23,977 nucleotides of DNA from assembly GCA_964475955.1 (NCBI GenBank), contig CAYYZY010000121.1, positions 1 to 23,977 on the forward strand. The letters run 5' to 3'. A program made the translations under genes and the position numbers. The notes below the pieces were generated by a model. That model did no database searches, had not been told where the DNA came from, and saw nothing but the letters and a program-made list of their open reading frames with translations. The DNA comes from DATKZH01 sp964475955. GTDB lineage: Bacteria > Planctomycetota > Planctomycetia > Pirellulales > Thermoguttaceae. Below, piece after piece: positions 23,050-23,977 of the stretch (position 1 is the stretch's first letter; each line of letters starts with the position of its first letter).

Positions 23050-23977
23050 CTAGCTTCCAAGGACTCGCCTTCGCCAGAAACGGCGTGTGCGTTGTAACAC
23101 CCTCTGGGCTGCGTCCTTCACCATTACCTGAAAGACCTCTGTCTGAGACAGAGACACGGGTCCGGCATTGGACGGCTCATAGCCACATTCTTCTAGCTGA
23201 TTTGCCAGAACGGCCTCGCAAATGGCCACTTGTTTCTTGGGCAACCGTCTCCACTTCTCGCAGTTCCCGGACCTGATCTTCAAGTTCTGAAGCCGTCGCG
23301 TCACATCCGTCGGCGGAGCCAAGCCGGAGAACTCCGCGAACTCTGCGACAAACCGCTCCGGGTGGTTGAGAAGCGTCTCGTATTTCGTCGTGATAGCGCG
23401 GTTTGCATCTCGTGCCACTTCACGCCGATAGATGTGAAGCTGGTGTCGCACGAAGCGAGCGGCCGTGTATAGCTCACAAGGCCCCCAAGCTTTGCCGGTA
23501 ATTGAAAGCGCATTATCTCGCGGATCGCGAACGATCGCGATATACCGGCGGTTTGGAACGACCGAATCCAGAGCAGGAAGATGCTGCCAGATATCGTCGC
23601 TCTTAATCGCCTTCTGCGTCCTACCTGCCACAAAGGCGTGGTACGCGTAAAAGAAGTCGACGAACTCCGCAGGAGTGCGAATGGCTTCTGCACTGAAGTG
23701 CTGCTGAATACCGTCATAGCGCTTGGCTTGGTGGTAGTACGCACGATCCAGAAGACGTCTTTGCACCGGATTTGGGAACAGGGAAGAGAACACTCGGCGC
23801 GCTCCCCTTGCGACATCCGAAGTCGAGGGTGCCTCGGGCAATCGAGCTGCTGTGGCGACGATCAACGAGCGGTCGTGGACCACTGAGAAGTCGAAGACCT
23901 GTTGCAGGATGTTGCTAAGCAGGTGACTTCTCAATAATCCCGTGAAATTGGGCTTTACTTGGAGGGGGGTTTGGTGT
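23050..23977 (-). CDS. Sulfotransferase-family protein, 5' end beyond the right edge
   Basis: The frame is open from 23050 to the window edge, and no ATG or GTG precedes the TTG at 23934. Sequence upstream of that TTG still fits the family: it reads KPNFTGLL just before RSHLLSNILQQ, which aligns with the PAPS 5'-phosphosulfate loop (P-x-F-x-x-G-x-x-RSGT-x-LL). The true start is therefore probably outside. Further motifs, counted from the TTG: YAYHAFVAG, KAIKSDDIW, and the 3'-phosphate motif IVRDPRDNALS (134-144), then a TTKYETLLNHPE segment typical of bacterial sulfotransferases. It should sulfate the glycan with PAPS. Odd point: the loop reads RS-HLL with no Gly-Thr pair. Sampled lines give about 53-57% GC, lower than the core of the locus. 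Confidence 0.78.
   Translation of the reverse strand, partial: HQTPLQVKPNFTGLLRSHLLSNILQQVFDFSVVHDRSLIVATAARLPEAPSTSDVARGARRVFSSLFPNPVQRRLLDRAYYHQAKRYDGIQQHFSAEAIRTPAEFVDFFYAYHAFVAGRTQKAIKSDDIWQHLPALDSVVPNRRYIAIVRDPRDNALSITGKAWGPCELYTAARFVRHQLHIYRREVARDANRAITTKYETLLNHPERFVAEFAEFSGLAPPTDVTRRLQNLKIRSGNCEKWRRLPKKQVAICEAVLANQLEECGYEPSNAGPVSLSQTEVFQVMVKDAAQRVLQRTRRFWRRRVLGS

Noticed and set aside
1..23977. tRNA/rRNA genes, CRISPR arrays, transposases, integrases, long direct repeats
   Set aside because: I looked on both strands and saw none; all substantial sequence is accounted for by the minus-strand genes.

Overview
The window is a high-GC stretch carrying one polysaccharide biosynthesis and decoration locus. 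All 20 genes I accept lie on the minus strand, so transcription runs from base 23977 towards base 1. Both ends cut genes: a sulfotransferase-like gene at the right edge and a glycosyltransferase at the left edge. I see no tRNA, rRNA, CRISPR array, insertion sequence or phage gene. High GC, TTG/GTG starts, weak Shine-Dalgarno sites and dense start/stop overlaps suggest a Planctomycetota-like bacterium. That assignment is inference only; no marker gene is present.

Order of transcription: sulfotransferase (partial), GT4-like glycosyltransferase, two paralogous membrane GT2 enzymes, FemAB-like acyltransferase, nucleotide-sugar 6-dehydrogenase with an AlgD-like active site, NodB-type deacetylase, ChbG/HpnK-type deacetylase, GT-C-like membrane protein, GtrB/ArnC-like polyprenyl-phosphate sugar synthase, AsnB-type amidotransferase, membrane-anchored alpha/beta hydrolase, methyltransferase, double-GNAT acyltransferase. 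After a 197-base gap come an acyl carrier protein, a LarA-family enzyme and an AMP-forming acyl ligase. A terminator-plus-promoter gap follows, then a membrane-anchored SDR epimerase/dehydratase, an aminotransferase fused to a phosphoglycosyl transferase, and the start of another glycosyltransferase.

The genes fit together as follows. The SDR and the aminotransferase domain modify a nucleotide sugar, and the fused phosphoglycosyl transferase places it on undecaprenyl phosphate. GT2 and GT4 enzymes extend the chain. The GtrB-like enzyme and the GT-C-like protein may add a branch from a lipid-linked donor. The dehydrogenase makes a uronic acid that the AsnB homologue could amidate. Deacetylases, methyltransferase, sulfotransferase, FemAB-like and GNAT proteins tailor the product.

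The most unusual part is the compact ACP - LarA - AMP-ligase cassette (3758-6884). A nickel-pincer 2-hydroxyacid racemase/epimerase homologue with nearly all catalytic residues, but an altered substrate-binding lysine, is translationally tied to an acyl activation and carrier system. I propose that it makes and loads a stereochemically defined hydroxyacyl group for glycan decoration. The locus also shares FemAB, AsnB, acyl ligase, ACP, hydrolase, deacetylase and a PEP-CTERM-type sugar transferase with exosortase A (XrtA/EpsH)-associated exopolysaccharide loci, although no exosortase lies in the window.
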